Shown one piece after another: positions 7,047 to 15,293 of a DNA stretch of 64,000 nt. Origin of the DNA: Psychrobacillus sp042885655 (GTDB taxonomy: Bacteria; Bacillota; Bacilli; Bacillales_A; Planococcaceae); the NCBI RefSeq assembly GCF_042885655.1, contig NZ_JBHVRO010000005.1:124001-188000 (forward strand). The letters are read 5' to 3'. The stretch's first letter is position 1. Every line of letters starts with the position of its first letter. The notes below the pieces were generated by a model that did no database searches, was not told the origin of the DNA, and saw only the letters and a program-made list of their open reading frames with translations. A program made the translations under genes and the position numbers.

Positions 7047-8444
7047 ATGGGAACGGTACAAGAAAGTCCAACAAAACTTAAGCGTGAGATGAAAAGTAGA
7101 CACTTATTTATGATTTCTCTTGGGGGAGTCATCGGAACTGGTTTATTTATCGGTTCAGGGTATGCGATAGGGGAGGCAGGCCCAATTGGTACAATTTTGG
7201 CATACCTCGTAGGTGGTATTCTTATGTATTTAGCCATGGTCTGTCTAGGTGAACTTTCCGTTATTATGCCAGTTTCGGGTTCTTTTCAGGCACATGCGAC
7301 GAAGTTTATCGGACCTGCCACTGGGTTCGTTATTGGCTGGGTCTATTGGTTAAGTTGGGCGCTGTATGTAGGGCTTGAGTTTGTCGCTGCCGGATTAATA
7401 ATGGGGAGATGGTTTCCGGATGTACCCATATGGATTTGGTGTGCACTATTTATTGTTCTCCTTTTCTCAATCAATGCGTTAAGCACGAAAATATTTGCCG
7501 AAACAGAATACTGGTTTGCAGGAATAAAAGTCTTAGCAGTTATTCTGTTCATTGGAATCGGTTTTTGTGCGATGTTCGGGTTAATCACAATGAATGAAAC
7601 AGCAACCCCGTATTTGTCGAATATCGCTGGGGATGGTTTATTTCCTACAGGATTAACGGGTGTGTTTATTGTTATGATGACTGTAATTTATGCATTTCAA
7701 GGCTCTGAGATTATGGGGGTAGCAGCTGGAGAGACGGAAAAACCAGAGAAAAATATACCGAAGGCCATTCGCACGATTGTTGTGCGTGTAGTGGTGTTTT
7801 ATATACTGGCAATTTTTGTTTTGTCAGCGCTCGTTCCATGGAAACAAGCTGGTGTTCTTGAAAGCCCGTTTGTCACTGTTCTTGATATTATCGGTATTCC
7901 ATACGCTGCAGATATTATGAATTTTGTGATCTTAACAGCCATTCTTTCGGTTGGAAACACAGGACTATTTGCTTGTACTCGAATTCTTTATTCATTATCC
8001 AAGGATGGGATGGCACATCCTTTATTCGGCAAATTAAACAAGCGTGGCGTTCCAATCAATGCTTTACTCGTCACATTGGGATTTGCACTGTTATCATTGC
8101 TTACTAGTTTTATAGCAGAGTCTACGCTATTTGTAGTATTGCTGTCTGTCAGTGGAATTGGAGGGACGATTACCTGGCTGATTATTGCTTTATCGCAATA
8201 TCGATTCCGAAAACAGTATATAAAAGATGGCGGGAAAGTGGAAGATTTAAAATATAGGGTGCGTCTGTTTCCACTCGTCCCAATTCTATGTATCACGATT
8301 TGTATATTTTTATTCGTTTTCACGGCAATTGATCCTACGCAACGTGTGTCTCTAATTCTAGGATTTGGTTTTATTGGATTGTGTTATTTGTATTATTATT
8401 TTAGGTACAAAAGGAAAGGGAAATCTAGACATCTTATTCAATAA
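7047..8444 (+). CDS. Amino acid permease (APC superfamily)
   Basis: 465 residues with twelve predicted helices. The N-terminus has the family hallmark SLGGVIGTGLFIGSGYAIGE in helix 1, and helix 6 carries MTVIYAFQGSEIMGVAAGE. This is the layout of the AAT group (LysP, RocE, AapA), proton-coupled importers of amino acids. It follows the Rieske oxygenase in the same direction with a short gap, so a shared transcript and a shared substrate such as an N-methylated amino acid are plausible. GGATGGTGA precedes the ATG. Substrate not determinable. Confidence 0.9.
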   Translation: MGTVQESPTKLKREMKSRHLFMISLGGVIGTGLFIGSGYAIGEAGPIGTILAYLVGGILMYLAMVCLGELSVIMPVSGSFQAHATKFIGPATGFVIGWVYWLSWALYVGLEFVAAGLIMGRWFPDVPIWIWCALFIVLLFSINALSTKIFAETEYWFAGIKVLAVILFIGIGFCAMFGLITMNETATPYLSNIAGDGLFPTGLTGVFIVMMTVIYAFQGSEIMGVAAGETEKPEKNIPKAIRTIVVRVVVFYILAIFVLSALVPWKQAGVLESPFVTVLDIIGIPYAADIMNFVILTAILSVGNTGLFACTRILYSLSKDGMAHPLFGKLNKRGVPINALLVTLGFALLSLLTSFIAESTLFVVLLSVSGIGGTITWLIIALSQYRFRKQYIKDGGKVEDLKYRVRLFPLVPILCITICIFLFVFTAIDPTQRVSLILGFGFIGLCYLYYYFRYKRKGKSRHLIQ

Positions 8445-8569
8445 AACTCTCATGAACGTTGGAACCGACAATGTGGAACCTCATTTAGTCAAGTTTAGTC
8501 AAATTGACGCTTTTGTTTTTTTTAGATCGTTCTTCAATGAAAAAGGCAATTGAATAAAAATTTGATTAC

Positions 8570-8614
8570 AGGCTGAAATATACAAATATAAACTGTATAT
8601 AGTTCAGCCTTTTC
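8570..8614 (+). terminator. Hairpin terminator after the permease gene
   Basis: AGGCTGAA (8570-8577) pairs with TTCAGCCT (8603-8610), extended by ATATAC/GTATAT inside, and TTTTCTATTTT follows. Confidence 0.75.
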
Positions 8615-8666
8615 TATTTTACCTAGATAATTATTATGAATAAAATGATCGTATTCCCATGTACCT

Positions 8667-8727
8667 AAAACCTCATTTACTTATGGTACGGCTCACCTTA
8701 TCATAAGTAACGGCAAACATAAGGTTT
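8667..8727. repeat. Copy C of the ~55-bp palindromic intergenic repeat
   Basis: Starts AAAACCTCATTTACTTATGG. Here the pairing arms are inner, TTACTTATG (8677-8685) and CATAAGTAA (8702-8710), with AAACCT/AGGTTT at the ends. It lies in the spacer between convergent genes. Confidence 0.7.
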
Positions 8728-8809
8728 CCTTTTTAAATTAAAAGACTCGTTTCCTTAACATCCATTTATTGTGAATTGGAGAATTACAATTTATTACAAA
8801 CTCTTTATA

Positions 8810-9061
8810 TTACTTTCTTCTCAGAAATATAAGAATACAAAATAGAATAACGCACTGTATAAAGAACATTGTGACAGTATGAGTAATAAATATCTTTACT
8901 TCCTCAGAATGAGTTAGAATATATCCTTTACTCTCATCAAGTCTATGTATCGAAACAATAATTTCTGAAATTAATGTTGCCGTCCACATTAAGCATATAT
9001 TTAGAATAAATAACATCACAAACGACAACCTTATTAAATTGTTACGTCTAAATGTATTCAA
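8810..9061 (-). CDS. Small two-helix membrane protein
   Basis: 83 residues with two strongly hydrophobic segments (LSFVMLFILNICLMWTATLI near residue 12 and TVTMFFIQCVILFCILIFL near the C-terminus). A polar stretch separates them and the C-terminus is basic (RRK). No family is recognised. The start is TTG with only a weak GGAATG site upstream. A perfect 26-base palindrome lies 26 bases before the start and could control it. No co-directional partner is close. Coding status is moderately supported. Confidence 0.5.
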   Translation of the reverse strand: MNTFRRNNLIRLSFVMLFILNICLMWTATLISEIIVSIHRLDESKGYILTHSEEVKIFITHTVTMFFIQCVILFCILIFLRRK

Positions 9062-9086
9062 AGTAACATTCCATAGTATTTGTTAT

Positions 9087-9112
9087 ACCTATCATTATAT
9101 ATAATGATAGGT
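9087..9112. promoter_or_regulatory. Perfect 26-bp palindrome upstream of the small membrane protein
   Basis: ACCTATCATTATA meets its exact complement with no spacer. Position just upstream of the TTG start at 9061 suggests an operator; it has no T run on either side, so it is not an obvious terminator. Confidence 0.55.
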
Positions 9113-9247
9113 TCGGTGAGACTCTTTTATTCAAAATGATATTTTTCAATAAGATTTTTGCCATTCTCTATATACCCAAATCTAGGAGATTTCCAATGAG
9201 TCTGTTTTTCGGCTAATTGGTTGCCCCTTTACGGTGTAGAAAAAAGA

Positions 9248-9283
9248 AAAAACTAGGGAGTCATAAATGACACCCTAGTTTTT
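9248..9283. terminator. Strong bidirectional hairpin
   Basis: AAAAACTAGGGAGTCAT (9248-9264) pairs with ATGACACCCTAGTTTTT (9267-9283), one central mismatch. T runs exist for both strands. No intact gene ends beside it. Confidence 0.7.
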
Positions 9284-9354
9284 AGTTGTATAAAAGGATA
9301 TTTACCAGCTGCATTAGGAGGATCCAAAACAGTTTGATAAAAAAGTATAGAAAA

Positions 9355-9374
9355 TAGTAAATTTGAGTTTACTA
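9355..9374. promoter_or_regulatory. Conserved dyad TAGTAAA-N6-TTTACTA in the leader region
   Basis: The same dyad is retained at 4803-4822 upstream of the truncated paralogue, about 60-80 bases before each start. Conservation in a decayed copy mainly shows shared descent, but the symmetry suggests a regulator site. Confidence 0.5.
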
Positions 9375-9435
9375 CACAATCAAACTCTAATAAAACACAT
9401 ATCTTAAAACTATCATATAAAAAGGAGGTGATAGA

Positions 9436-9855
9436 ATGGTACAAATTCTAGATTACCAAGCAACTGAACCTCTAAGCACATTTAACCCAGATAATGCATT
9501 TACAATTCCACAAGCTCCATTTAAAGTTCTTTTAGCCTCTATTCAAATTAACATCCCTTCCACTGCTTCAAGAAATAATCGCGTTGAGCTAGTTTCAAGC
9601 ATTGGCGTTACAGGAATAACAAATATTTCCCAAGTTGTTTTTAGAATCTTTCGAAACGGGAAAGAAATCTTTAATACTCAAGATGGAGTAGAATCAGCTG
9701 GTTCAGAAATAAACTACGTCTTTACATTCCAAGCAATTGACTCCAATTTAACATCTGGAGCTAATTTCTATCAGCTAACCGCTGAGAATATTACACCCAA
9801 CACTCAAGCAAACGTTGTTGGACCCATTTCTTTTAGCGGACTAGCTATTAAATAG
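9436..9855 (+). CDS. Small beta-rich protein of unknown function
   Basis: 139 residues with no signal peptide, membrane helix or cysteine. Alternating hydrophobic strands (FKVLLASIQINIP, VELVSSIGVTGI, QVVFRIFRNGKEIF, INYVFTFQAIDSNL) suggest a single jelly-roll or TNF-like beta-sandwich, like domains in spore-surface and other outer-layer proteins of Bacillales. That comparison is an impression, not a match. AAGGAGGTGAT gives a near-perfect ribosome site, so expression is probably strong. A truncated paralogue with the same leader lies at 4882. Function unknown. Confidence 0.75.
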   Translation: MVQILDYQATEPLSTFNPDNAFTIPQAPFKVLLASIQINIPSTASRNNRVELVSSIGVTGITNISQVVFRIFRNGKEIFNTQDGVESAGSEINYVFTFQAIDSNLTSGANFYQLTAENITPNTQANVVGPISFSGLAIK

Positions 9856-9900
9856 CTCTTTCTATGCTAAGATCCACATTTGAATCAAAGTAAACAAGGA

Positions 9901-9954
9901 GAGTACCCTAATCACTTAGGGTACTCCCCTCCAAGTGAAGCTACGCTCCACTTC
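9901..9954. terminator. Two hairpins after the beta-rich protein gene
   Basis: GAGTACCCTAA (9901-9911) pairs with TTAGGGTACTC (9916-9926). A second stem, AAGTGAAGC/GCTCCACTT, follows at 9934-9954. The first has no T run, so termination is likely but not certain. Confidence 0.6.
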
Positions 9955-10063
9955 TAAAGTCTATTTTTACTATGAACTCATCATTAAATAAGCTTATGTA
10001 ACTACCATATTTCCTTGTACACTATTGGTCCAATAGAAATTGATTTTAGTTATCTAATATTAG

Positions 10064-10117
10064 AAAAACCTCATTTACTTATGATGGATTCACCGTAATG
10101 TATCTAAATGAGGATTT
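10064..10117. repeat. Copy D of the ~55-bp palindromic intergenic repeat
   Basis: Starts AAAAACCTCATTTACTTATG and ends TATCTAAATGAGGATTT. Outer arms CCTCATTTA (10069-10077) and TAAATGAGG (10105-10113) are exact complements. This is the cleanest copy. Confidence 0.75.
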
Positions 10118-10120
10118 AGC

Positions 10121-10155
10121 AAACGGCTTAGTCCTTTACTGAGCCGTTTTCTTTT
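10121..10155 (+). terminator. Rho-independent terminator
   Basis: AAACGGCT (10121-10128) pairs with AGCCGTTT (10142-10149), followed by TCTTTTCTC. It probably backs up termination of the rightward gene at 9436. Confidence 0.65.
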
Positions 10156-10326
10156 CTCTCTAAATCTCTCTAACACCTTTATGAGCCCTACACATTGAAT
10201 AGCACCATCTCTTATTTCTTCACAGGTTGGAAGAAGAAAAAGATATTTTTATCCGCTCCCTCTTAATCGAGAATTGTATTAGCTTTCAAAAAAACCCATA
10301 GATTTTGTTTTGTTCAAACTTCTTCG

Positions 10327-11805
10327 TTATACAATCCCTCGTTCTAAACTCTTACTTTCCGCTATTGATTTTTGAGTTATTAGACTTACAACTACGGTTA
10401 CAATTGCATTTATGATTAACATATATAATCCATTGTTAATGTCTAATATAAATGAAGGTAAGTTCGGGAATAATGTAGCCACAGTTGTACCTGTTGCTGC
10501 GGAGTATAATGCTAATGATACACCCACGACAATACCACTTATTACCCCTTGTTTCGTAACTTGGTTTTTCTTCTGTAAACTAAATATTAGAGCTGGGAAT
10601 AGTTGCATAATAAAGTTATAGCTAATTAATTGCAGAAACACGATTGCACCGTGTGAATTTAATGCTGAGTACAAGCTAATAATAGCGGCAACGATTGCGA
10701 AAAGACGTGCAATATTCATTTGCTTACGAACTGAAGTATCCGACTTCAACGGCATATAAATATTAGAAGTTATCATTGAACCAATAGTAATGAGCATGAC
10801 TGAACATGGAACTAAAGAAGCCAGTAATCCCGCAGCTCCAATAATTCCTACAAACCACGGATCAAATGTGTCAAATACTAACTGAATTAATGCCAAATCA
10901 CTTTCCGCTCCAGATAGAGTCGGAATTGTTAATATTGCCGCCAAGCCGACAAGACATGCAAATAGCTGCATCAATGAATATAACGGCATTAAAATAGTAT
11001 TTTTACGAAGGGCTTTGTCATTTTTCGCTGCATAAGTTGATAAAAATGAATTTGGCCAAAGATATAAACCTAAACACATTAATATGACTGTAGAGACATA
11101 CCACACAAGACTTAGACCAGTTTTTGGAAATATTAATATTTGTGGCTTAACCTGAACAACCTCTTTAATCATAGATCCAACGCCATCGTGATAATGGAAT
11201 GGGAAGTAAAGACCTAAAAATAGAAGCACACCAAACATAAGAATATCCTTTATCAAGGCTACACGAGAAGAACCATGAAGTCCCGAAATTAATGTATAAA
11301 TTACGACAACAAAACTTCCAAACCAAATTGCTGTTGTAGAAGATATGGCTCCGTATGAAGCGACAGATACAATTAGCCCCATTCCTTTTAATGCCATTAC
11401 TATTGTTGGAATAATGGCAATAGAACCTACTATTGTAATAAGTTTACCTAAAAATGGACTTTTATATTTTTTTTCAAAAAAGTCACCTTGTGAAATTAGA
11501 TTATGCTCCTTACTATAACGTCTAATTTTTGGTAATAAAAAATAACCAATTATACAAGCAATCGAGATATATGACATGATATAAAGAGTAGCAATCCCAC
11601 TATTATAGGCTAACCCTACTAACCCAGTTAAAGTGAAGGCGGTAAAAAATTCCCCTGCTAATAAGAAGAACGTAACGATAGCACCCATGCCTCGTCCACC
11701 TAGTGCCCATTCCTCCATATTCCCATTTTTCCCTTTACCCGCTTTTATCGCCCAATACATACAAACGATAACTACGGCAATCATAATCGTTAAAGAAATA
11801 TTCAT
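10327..11805 (-). CDS. Sodium:solute symporter (SSS family, YhjB-like)
   Basis: 492 residues with thirteen or so hydrophobic helices. Features of the SSS family include WALGGRGMGAIVTFFLLAGE near residue 33 and the unwound helix region. It is the last gene of a leftward operon. Its ATG overlaps the DUF3311 gene by four bases, and a small DUF3311 protein next to an SSS symporter matches the B. subtilis yhjC-yhjB arrangement. It probably imports an amino or organic acid that the aminotransferase then uses, under sigma-54 control. Substrate is inference. Confidence 0.88.
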   Translation of the reverse strand: MNISLTIMIAVVIVCMYWAIKAGKGKNGNMEEWALGGRGMGAIVTFFLLAGEFFTAFTLTGLVGLAYNSGIATLYIMSYISIACIIGYFLLPKIRRYSKEHNLISQGDFFEKKYKSPFLGKLITIVGSIAIIPTIVMALKGMGLIVSVASYGAISSTTAIWFGSFVVVIYTLISGLHGSSRVALIKDILMFGVLLFLGLYFPFHYHDGVGSMIKEVVQVKPQILIFPKTGLSLVWYVSTVILMCLGLYLWPNSFLSTYAAKNDKALRKNTILMPLYSLMQLFACLVGLAAILTIPTLSGAESDLALIQLVFDTFDPWFVGIIGAAGLLASLVPCSVMLITIGSMITSNIYMPLKSDTSVRKQMNIARLFAIVAAIISLYSALNSHGAIVFLQLISYNFIMQLFPALIFSLQKKNQVTKQGVISGIVVGVSLALYSAATGTTVATLFPNLPSFILDINNGLYMLIINAIVTVVVSLITQKSIAESKSLERGIV

Positions 11806-12011
11806 TCTACACCCTCCTCTTCATCATGTTGATCAAACCTATACATCACCCATATAGTCAAAGAACTTAAAAGGACCCACAAAACAATCCAAAACATTGA
11901 AAAAGCAAGCCCTAACACATAGGGTTCAATTCGATTCATTAATGGTACTCCAATAAGGAAGCCCACAACTGGAATAAATGCTAGAAAATACAATGGTTTC
12001 AAATTAATCAA
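11802..12011 (-). CDS. DUF3311 small membrane protein (YhjC-like)
   Basis: 69 residues with two hydrophobic helices and an acidic C-terminus (DQHDEEEGVE). Proteins of this family sit directly upstream of SSS symporters and are thought to be a small partner subunit. Here it overlaps the symporter gene by four bases and the aminotransferase gene by eight, so the three are surely cotranslated. Confidence 0.85.
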   Translation of the reverse strand: MINLKPLYFLAFIPVVGFLIGVPLMNRIEPYVLGLAFSMFWIVLWVLLSSLTIWVMYRFDQHDEEEGVE

Positions 12012-13185
12012 CCTCCGCTATTACTTTTTCTAATAAAGGCTGTACAAACTGTTGCATACGCTTCATGCCCTTTTCCAGATTCTCCATTGAACATGCATAC
12101 GAAATACGGATGTACCCTTCTCCATATTCAGAGAACCCATAACCCGGAATAACAGCCACTTTCGCTTCATCAACTAGTTTATTTACGAATTCGTTTGAGC
12201 TTAATCCAGTTTTTTCAATACAAACAAACAGGTAGAATGCCCCATCTGGTTTGATGGCTTCTAATCCCATATCGGTAATTTTTTTATAAACATAGTTGCG
12301 GCGAAGTTCATATTGCTGACGCATTTCTTCTACTTCTGGCAAATCATGATTTAATGCCTCAATGGCTGCGTATTGACTGACTGAGCACGCACATACACAG
12401 TTATACGCGTGTACTTTAAACATTTCCTCTGTGATGAAAGCCGGTGCTAAAGTATAGCCAATTCTCCACCCTGTCATGGCATGGGACTTTGATAAACCAT
12501 TGATAACTATGCATTGCTCTTTCATTTCTGGGAAAGAAGCGATTGAAATATGTTTCAATCCATAGGTTAGTTCACTGTATATCTCATCTGAAATAATAAT
12601 AATATCTTTACCTCTTAATAGGTTTGCAATTTCCTCTAATTCTTGAGCAGTTAAAATAGTACCTGTAGGGTTTGACGGATATGGTAAAACGACACATTTT
12701 GTTTTTTCTGTTAAGTTTTCTTCAATTAATTTTGCAGAGATTTTACAATTATTTTTTCGGGTATCCACAAACACAGGTGTTGCGTAGCACATACGAATAA
12801 GTGGTTCATAACCTGGATAAATAGGCGCTGGTAAAATGACTTCATCACCTGGCTCTAAAATCGTACGGAAGGCAATGTCCAGAGCTTCACTTGCGCCCAT
12901 TGTAATTAAAATTTCATCTTCTTGGCGATAATTTAGTTGGTAACGTCTTTTTACAAAGTCAGCAGCAGCTTGTCTAAGTTCAAGCACACCTGAGTTATGT
13001 GTATAACCAGTTTTACGTGCTTCAATTGCACGTTTCCCTGCTTCTAAAATGGAATCTGGTGTTACAAAATCTGGTTGTCCAATTGTAAAGTTGATAATGG
13101 ACGAATCATTTGCCACTTTGTTTCCGATTTCACGGATAGCAGAAATCTTAATGTCTTTTACGGTTTTACTAAGTAAATGTTGTAT
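12004..13185 (-). CDS. PatA-like class I/II aminotransferase, apparent AUA start
   Basis: PLP-dependent aminotransferase close to B. subtilis PatA. Visible motifs are IGQPDFVTPD, LPYPSNPTG, the lysine box NGLSKSHAMTGWRIGY and YIRISYACSM. It probably transaminates an imported amino acid. The open frame starts formally at GTG 13116, but upstream codons read QHLLSKTVKDIKISAIREIG, which aligns with PatA's own N-terminus and must be coding. GGGGGAG lies at 13198-13192, and six bases later the in-frame codon is ATA (13185); no ATG, GTG or TTG is available there. The start is therefore probably ATA, or ATC at 13188. First gene of the operon behind the sigma-54 promoter. Confidence 0.85.
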   Translation of the reverse strand: MQHLLSKTVKDIKISAIREIGNKVANDSSIINFTIGQPDFVTPDSILEAGKRAIEARKTGYTHNSGVLELRQAAADFVKRRYQLNYRQEDEILITMGASEALDIAFRTILEPGDEVILPAPIYPGYEPLIRMCYATPVFVDTRKNNCKISAKLIEENLTEKTKCVVLPYPSNPTGTILTAQELEEIANLLRGKDIIIISDEIYSELTYGLKHISIASFPEMKEQCIVINGLSKSHAMTGWRIGYTLAPAFITEEMFKVHAYNCVCACSVSQYAAIEALNHDLPEVEEMRQQYELRRNYVYKKITDMGLEAIKPDGAFYLFVCIEKTGLSSNEFVNKLVDEAKVAVIPGYGFSEYGEGYIRISYACSMENLEKGMKRMQQFVQPLLEKVIAEVD

Positions 13186-13233
13186 GATATTCTCCCCCTT
13201 ACTTTCTATTTGTTTGAGTGCACTTTATAAATA

Positions 13234-13249
13234 TGCAAGAAACGTGCCA
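13234..13249 (-). promoter_or_regulatory. Sigma-54 promoter of the aminotransferase operon
   Basis: On the minus strand TGGCACGTTTCTTGCA matches the -24/-12 consensus TGGCAC-N5-TTGCA exactly. It gives a leader of about 25-30 bases before the GGGGGAG site of the aminotransferase gene. The divergent activator at 13620 has a sigma-54 interaction domain, so it is the obvious regulator. Confidence 0.9.
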
Positions 13250-13619
13250 ACTTTAGAATACTGATAAATCAGCACTTTCAAAACACTTTAGATTGAATTT
13301 ACTATTCAATTCCAACTTACTGATTCTATTTAGATTCACCCCATGTCGAAAAAAGTACAGTGAACCTCTCTAACTCTTTGTGTATAGATTGTTAAAGTGT
13401 AAAGTTAATGATACCTGGATTCTTTAACGTTCTTATTGATTAAACGGATCATTTGGTTTGATTAGAGTCAATAAATCTATTTCAATTTTTTTATGCTAAA
13501 TTTAATGTTTTTTAGTCTTATCAATAGTGAATTAACTTCGAATCAGTGTATCGATTTTGACTCAATATTATTAACCTATTCAAAATATTATGATAGAATT
13601 ATCAAAAACATAGGAATCG
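13250..13619. promoter_or_regulatory. Upstream region with candidate enhancer dyad
   Basis: An inverted pair GTTAAAG (13391-13397) and CTTTAAC (13422-13428), about 31 bases centre to centre, lies 140-190 bases upstream of the sigma-54 promoter. That is the usual distance for an activator site. It resembles TyrR-type half-sites only loosely. The remaining sequence is AT-rich promoter DNA for the activator gene. Confidence 0.4.
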
Positions 13620-15074
13620 GTGATTATATTGGATAAAAAATCCATTTTTCAGGATCCAAAAAATAAATTATTTCTCGATATTATGAACACCATTAGGGAC
13701 GTTATTTGGGTATTAGATCGGGAAGGAAATGTAATCTGGGTAAATGAGGCTGCAAGAAGTGTATTCCATGGGATAGCTGATTATCAGGGACTCATAAATG
13801 ATAATGTCTATGAGATGGAAAAAAGGGGGATATTTTTCCCTTCCCTTGCCCGCCTCGTGACCGAAAACAAACAGTTTATTAACACAGTCCAAGTCACACA
13901 TGATAACAGAAAACTATTGGTCTCCAGTGATTACATTCCAAATGGAAAAGGGGAGATTGAATATATAGTCACGCATGCCCGTATCCTTAGCGAAACCTTG
14001 AATACAAATATGGAACTAGAAAAAGCGGAAGCACTTTTGCAGAAGTATAAGTATCAAATTCGACAAATATTATGGGAGAAAAATAATAAAGAACAAGAAA
14101 AAGCATTTGTTGGCAGTAGCAAATCCTACTTGTCTGCTCTCGAATGGGTTGAAAAAGTATCAAATATTGATACTACCATTCTTATTTTAGGCGAAACCGG
14201 GGTCGGGAAAAGTGCCTTTGCCCAAAAGATCCACCAATTAAGTGACCGAAACGATAAACCTTTTATCCACTTGAATTGTAGTGCTATACCCGAATCTCTC
14301 ATTGAGTCTGAACTTTTTGGCTATAAAAAGGGGGCATTTACGGGGGCTAGTAATAGTGGAAAAATAGGGCTAATAACTGCAGCGGAAAACGGAGTGTTAT
14401 TCCTTGATGAAATCGGGGAATTTCCGTTACACCTTCAGTCTAAATTACTTCAATTTCTTCAAAATAAAGAATATATTCCAGTTGGCGATTCTCAGGTTCA
14501 CAGATCTGATGTACGAATTATTGCAGCAACTAACGCTAATCTATTAGAAATGACGGAAAACGGGCAGTTTCGGGCCGACCTATACTATCGACTCAACATT
14601 TTACCACTGAGCATACCGCCGCTCCGTGAACGCCAAGAAGATATTGTTCCACTACTTGACTATTATCTAAAAAAATATAATACCAAATATCAAAAAGTTC
14701 ATATTCTCTCAGACAAATTAACCCGCTTTCTATATAACTATGATTGGCCAGGAAACATAAGGGAATTGGAAAATCTCCTAGAACGACTGATCATTACATC
14801 TGATAATGATGAAATTTGTATACAGGATCTACCTGATAACTTCCTGTTTGAGAATCAGAACAAGAATACTATGGACGTCTTGGCTGGATTCAATTCTTTA
14901 CCTGAATACCTTGAAACCATTGAAAAGAAAATTATTGAACAAACATATAACGAACTGCAGAGCACAAGAAAAACAGCAGCAAGACTTGGAGTAACCCAAG
15001 CATACATTGCAAGACGATTTAAAAAATACAAATTAAAAGTAGTTAAAGAGAAAAAAATTATTACGGAAAAATAA
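13620..15074 (+). CDS. Sigma-54-dependent activator (PAS, AAA+, TyrR-type HTH)
   Basis: 484 residues. An N-terminal PAS-like sensor (about 15-110) is followed by a short coiled linker. The AAA+ sigma-54 domain has Walker A GETGVGKS, the sigma-54 contact loop GAFTGA and Walker B-type LFLDEIGEF. The C-terminal helix-turn-helix (RKTAARLGVTQAYIARRFKK) is of TyrR type. No receiver domain is present, so it senses a ligand directly. The gene is divergent from the aminotransferase-symporter operon, whose sigma-54 promoter it should activate. GTG 13620 or TTG 13629 could be the start; the latter follows GGTGAT closely. Perfect hairpin at the stop codon. Confidence 0.92.
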   Translation: MIILDKKSIFQDPKNKLFLDIMNTIRDVIWVLDREGNVIWVNEAARSVFHGIADYQGLINDNVYEMEKRGIFFPSLARLVTENKQFINTVQVTHDNRKLLVSSDYIPNGKGEIEYIVTHARILSETLNTNMELEKAEALLQKYKYQIRQILWEKNNKEQEKAFVGSSKSYLSALEWVEKVSNIDTTILILGETGVGKSAFAQKIHQLSDRNDKPFIHLNCSAIPESLIESELFGYKKGAFTGASNSGKIGLITAAENGVLFLDEIGEFPLHLQSKLLQFLQNKEYIPVGDSQVHRSDVRIIAATNANLLEMTENGQFRADLYYRLNILPLSIPPLRERQEDIVPLLDYYLKKYNTKYQKVHILSDKLTRFLYNYDWPGNIRELENLLERLIITSDNDEICIQDLPDNFLFENQNKNTMDVLAGFNSLPEYLETIEKKIIEQTYNELQSTRKTAARLGVTQAYIARRFKKYKLKVVKEKKIITEK

Positions 15075-15113
15075 GGCTTATCCCTTTCTTCTCTTTAGAA
15101 AGGGATAAGCCTT
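15073..15113. terminator. Perfect 17-bp-arm hairpin at the stop of the activator gene
   Basis: AAGGCTTATCCCTTTCT (15073-15089) and its complement (15097-15113) flank a seven-base loop. The stop codon overlaps the left arm. No T run follows. Confidence 0.75.
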
Positions 15114-15193
15114 AACTCAAAATAGATTATGCAAAAAATCTATTTACAGAGGAATAACATATTTATATTCAATAATATTGCCCAATTTAATAG

Positions 15194-15246
15194 GAAAAAC
15201 CACAGGTATGGTACGGCTTTTCGTAACACTTCTAAATGATGTTTTA
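15194..15246. repeat. Copy E of the ~55-bp palindromic intergenic repeat (degenerate)
   Basis: AAAAACCACAGGTATGGTAC, then CTTCTAAATGATGTTTT. Core order is the same as in copies B-D, with several changes and weaker arms. Confidence 0.5.
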
Positions 15247-15293
15247 TCCTACAATAATGCTTGGAATATGTGTACTTAAAGATGATTTATGTA

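Larger units (their letters stand above)
8445..8809. other. Gene-free spacer with terminator and repeat
   Basis: 365 bases between convergent genes. They hold the terminator at 8570 and repeat copy C at 8667; the rest is AT-rich with no recognised coding. Confidence 0.6.
9113..9435. other. Gene-free stretch upstream of the beta-rich protein
   Basis: Holds a strong orphan hairpin (9248-9283) and a conserved dyad (9355-9374). The rest shows no coding I can support. Confidence 0.5.
9856..10326. other. Gene-free spacer with hairpins and a repeat
   Basis: 471 bases between convergent genes. They contain the hairpins at 9901 and 9934, repeat copy D and a terminator at 10121. I see no coding. Confidence 0.6.
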
